The position numbers and the translations under genes are program-made. A stretch of 7,977 bases of DNA from Streptomyces sp. NRRL F-5122 (GTDB taxonomy: Bacteria > Actinomycetota > Actinomycetes > Streptomycetales > Streptomycetaceae): assembly GCF_001507435.1 (NCBI RefSeq), contig NZ_LMWH01000014.1, positions 1 to 7,977 of the forward strand, in the 5' to 3' direction. Position 1 is the stretch's first letter. The number at the start of each line of letters is the position of its first letter. This document shows, piece after piece, positions 5,640 to 7,977 of this stretch. Below the pieces are notes generated by a model, which saw only the letters and a program-made list of their open reading frames with translations, was not told where the DNA came from and did not search any database.

Positions 5640-5651
5640 GGACGGCTGCTT

Positions 5652-7832
<2,181 letters not shown>

Positions 7833-7836
<4 letters not shown>

Positions 7837-7977
7837 TTGTCGGTGTCGTCCTTCGCCTCGTCGGCCTCGCCCTCGCCCTCGATCACCGGGATGAGGGAGA
7901 GCTTGCCGCGGGAGTCGATCTCGGCGATCTCGACCTGGACCTTGTGGCCCACGCCGAGGACGTCCTCGACGTTCTCC
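7833..7977 (-). CDS. pnp: Polynucleotide phosphorylase, C-terminal end (partial)
   Basis: Only the last 47 codons and the TGA are inside the window; the rest lies beyond the right edge. The readable part contains [19 protein letters not shown] followed by [10 protein letters not shown], which is the last half of the S1 RNA-binding domain of PNPase, then an acidic tail ([15 protein letters not shown]). PNPase degrades RNA 3' to 5' by phosphorolysis and can add tails. In Streptomyces the protein is also known as GpsI, for guanosine pentaphosphate synthetase activity. Its stop overlaps the M16 start by four bases. The last base of the window (7977) is outside the first complete codon. Identification rests on a short but characteristic stretch and on the neighbour order. 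Confidence 0.9.

Overview
The window is high-GC actinobacterial chromosome, almost certainly Streptomyces. The evidence is strong GC bias at third codon positions, GTG and TTG starts, and a gene set and order (pnp/gpsI, M16 peptidase, dapB, membrane protein, PH-domain protein, small membrane protein, thyX, dapA, rnj) that I recognise as the conserved Streptomyces core arrangement. Identifications come from reading motifs and from memory of the families; no database search was run.

Right to left on the minus strand. The 3' end of polynucleotide phosphorylase (pnp/gpsI) enters from the right edge and overlaps the start of an M16 zinc peptidase by 4 bp. dapB (dihydrodipicolinate reductase) follows, then a small two-helix membrane protein with one TPR-like repeat. 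This transcription unit ends at a 21-bp hairpin that also serves a convergent plus-strand pair: a 78-aa single-pass membrane protein and a 184-aa two-helix PH-domain protein. Divergent from that pair is thyX (flavin-dependent thymidylate synthase), with its own -10 box and a terminator-like hairpin downstream. Next come dapA (4-hydroxy-tetrahydrodipicolinate synthase) and rnj (RNase J), probably cotranscribed and closed by a 13-bp GNRA-loop hairpin with a 6-bp basal extension.

The first ~180 bases hold no gene. Read on the minus strand they match what I remember of the Streptomyces rRNA-operon promoter/leader: repeated CTGATARAGTCGGA blocks 82 bp apart and recurrent GGAAA motifs. A 16S rRNA gene on the minus strand probably begins a few hundred bases beyond the left edge.

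Functionally the region mixes lysine/peptidoglycan precursor synthesis (dapA, dapB), dTMP synthesis (thyX) and RNA turnover (rnj, pnp) with unstudied small membrane proteins. No mobile element, CRISPR array, tRNA or sign of recent transfer was seen. I do not see a new defence or biosynthetic system. The points worth a second look are the rRNA-leader edge, the hairpins, the start-site choices and the two small membrane-protein genes.
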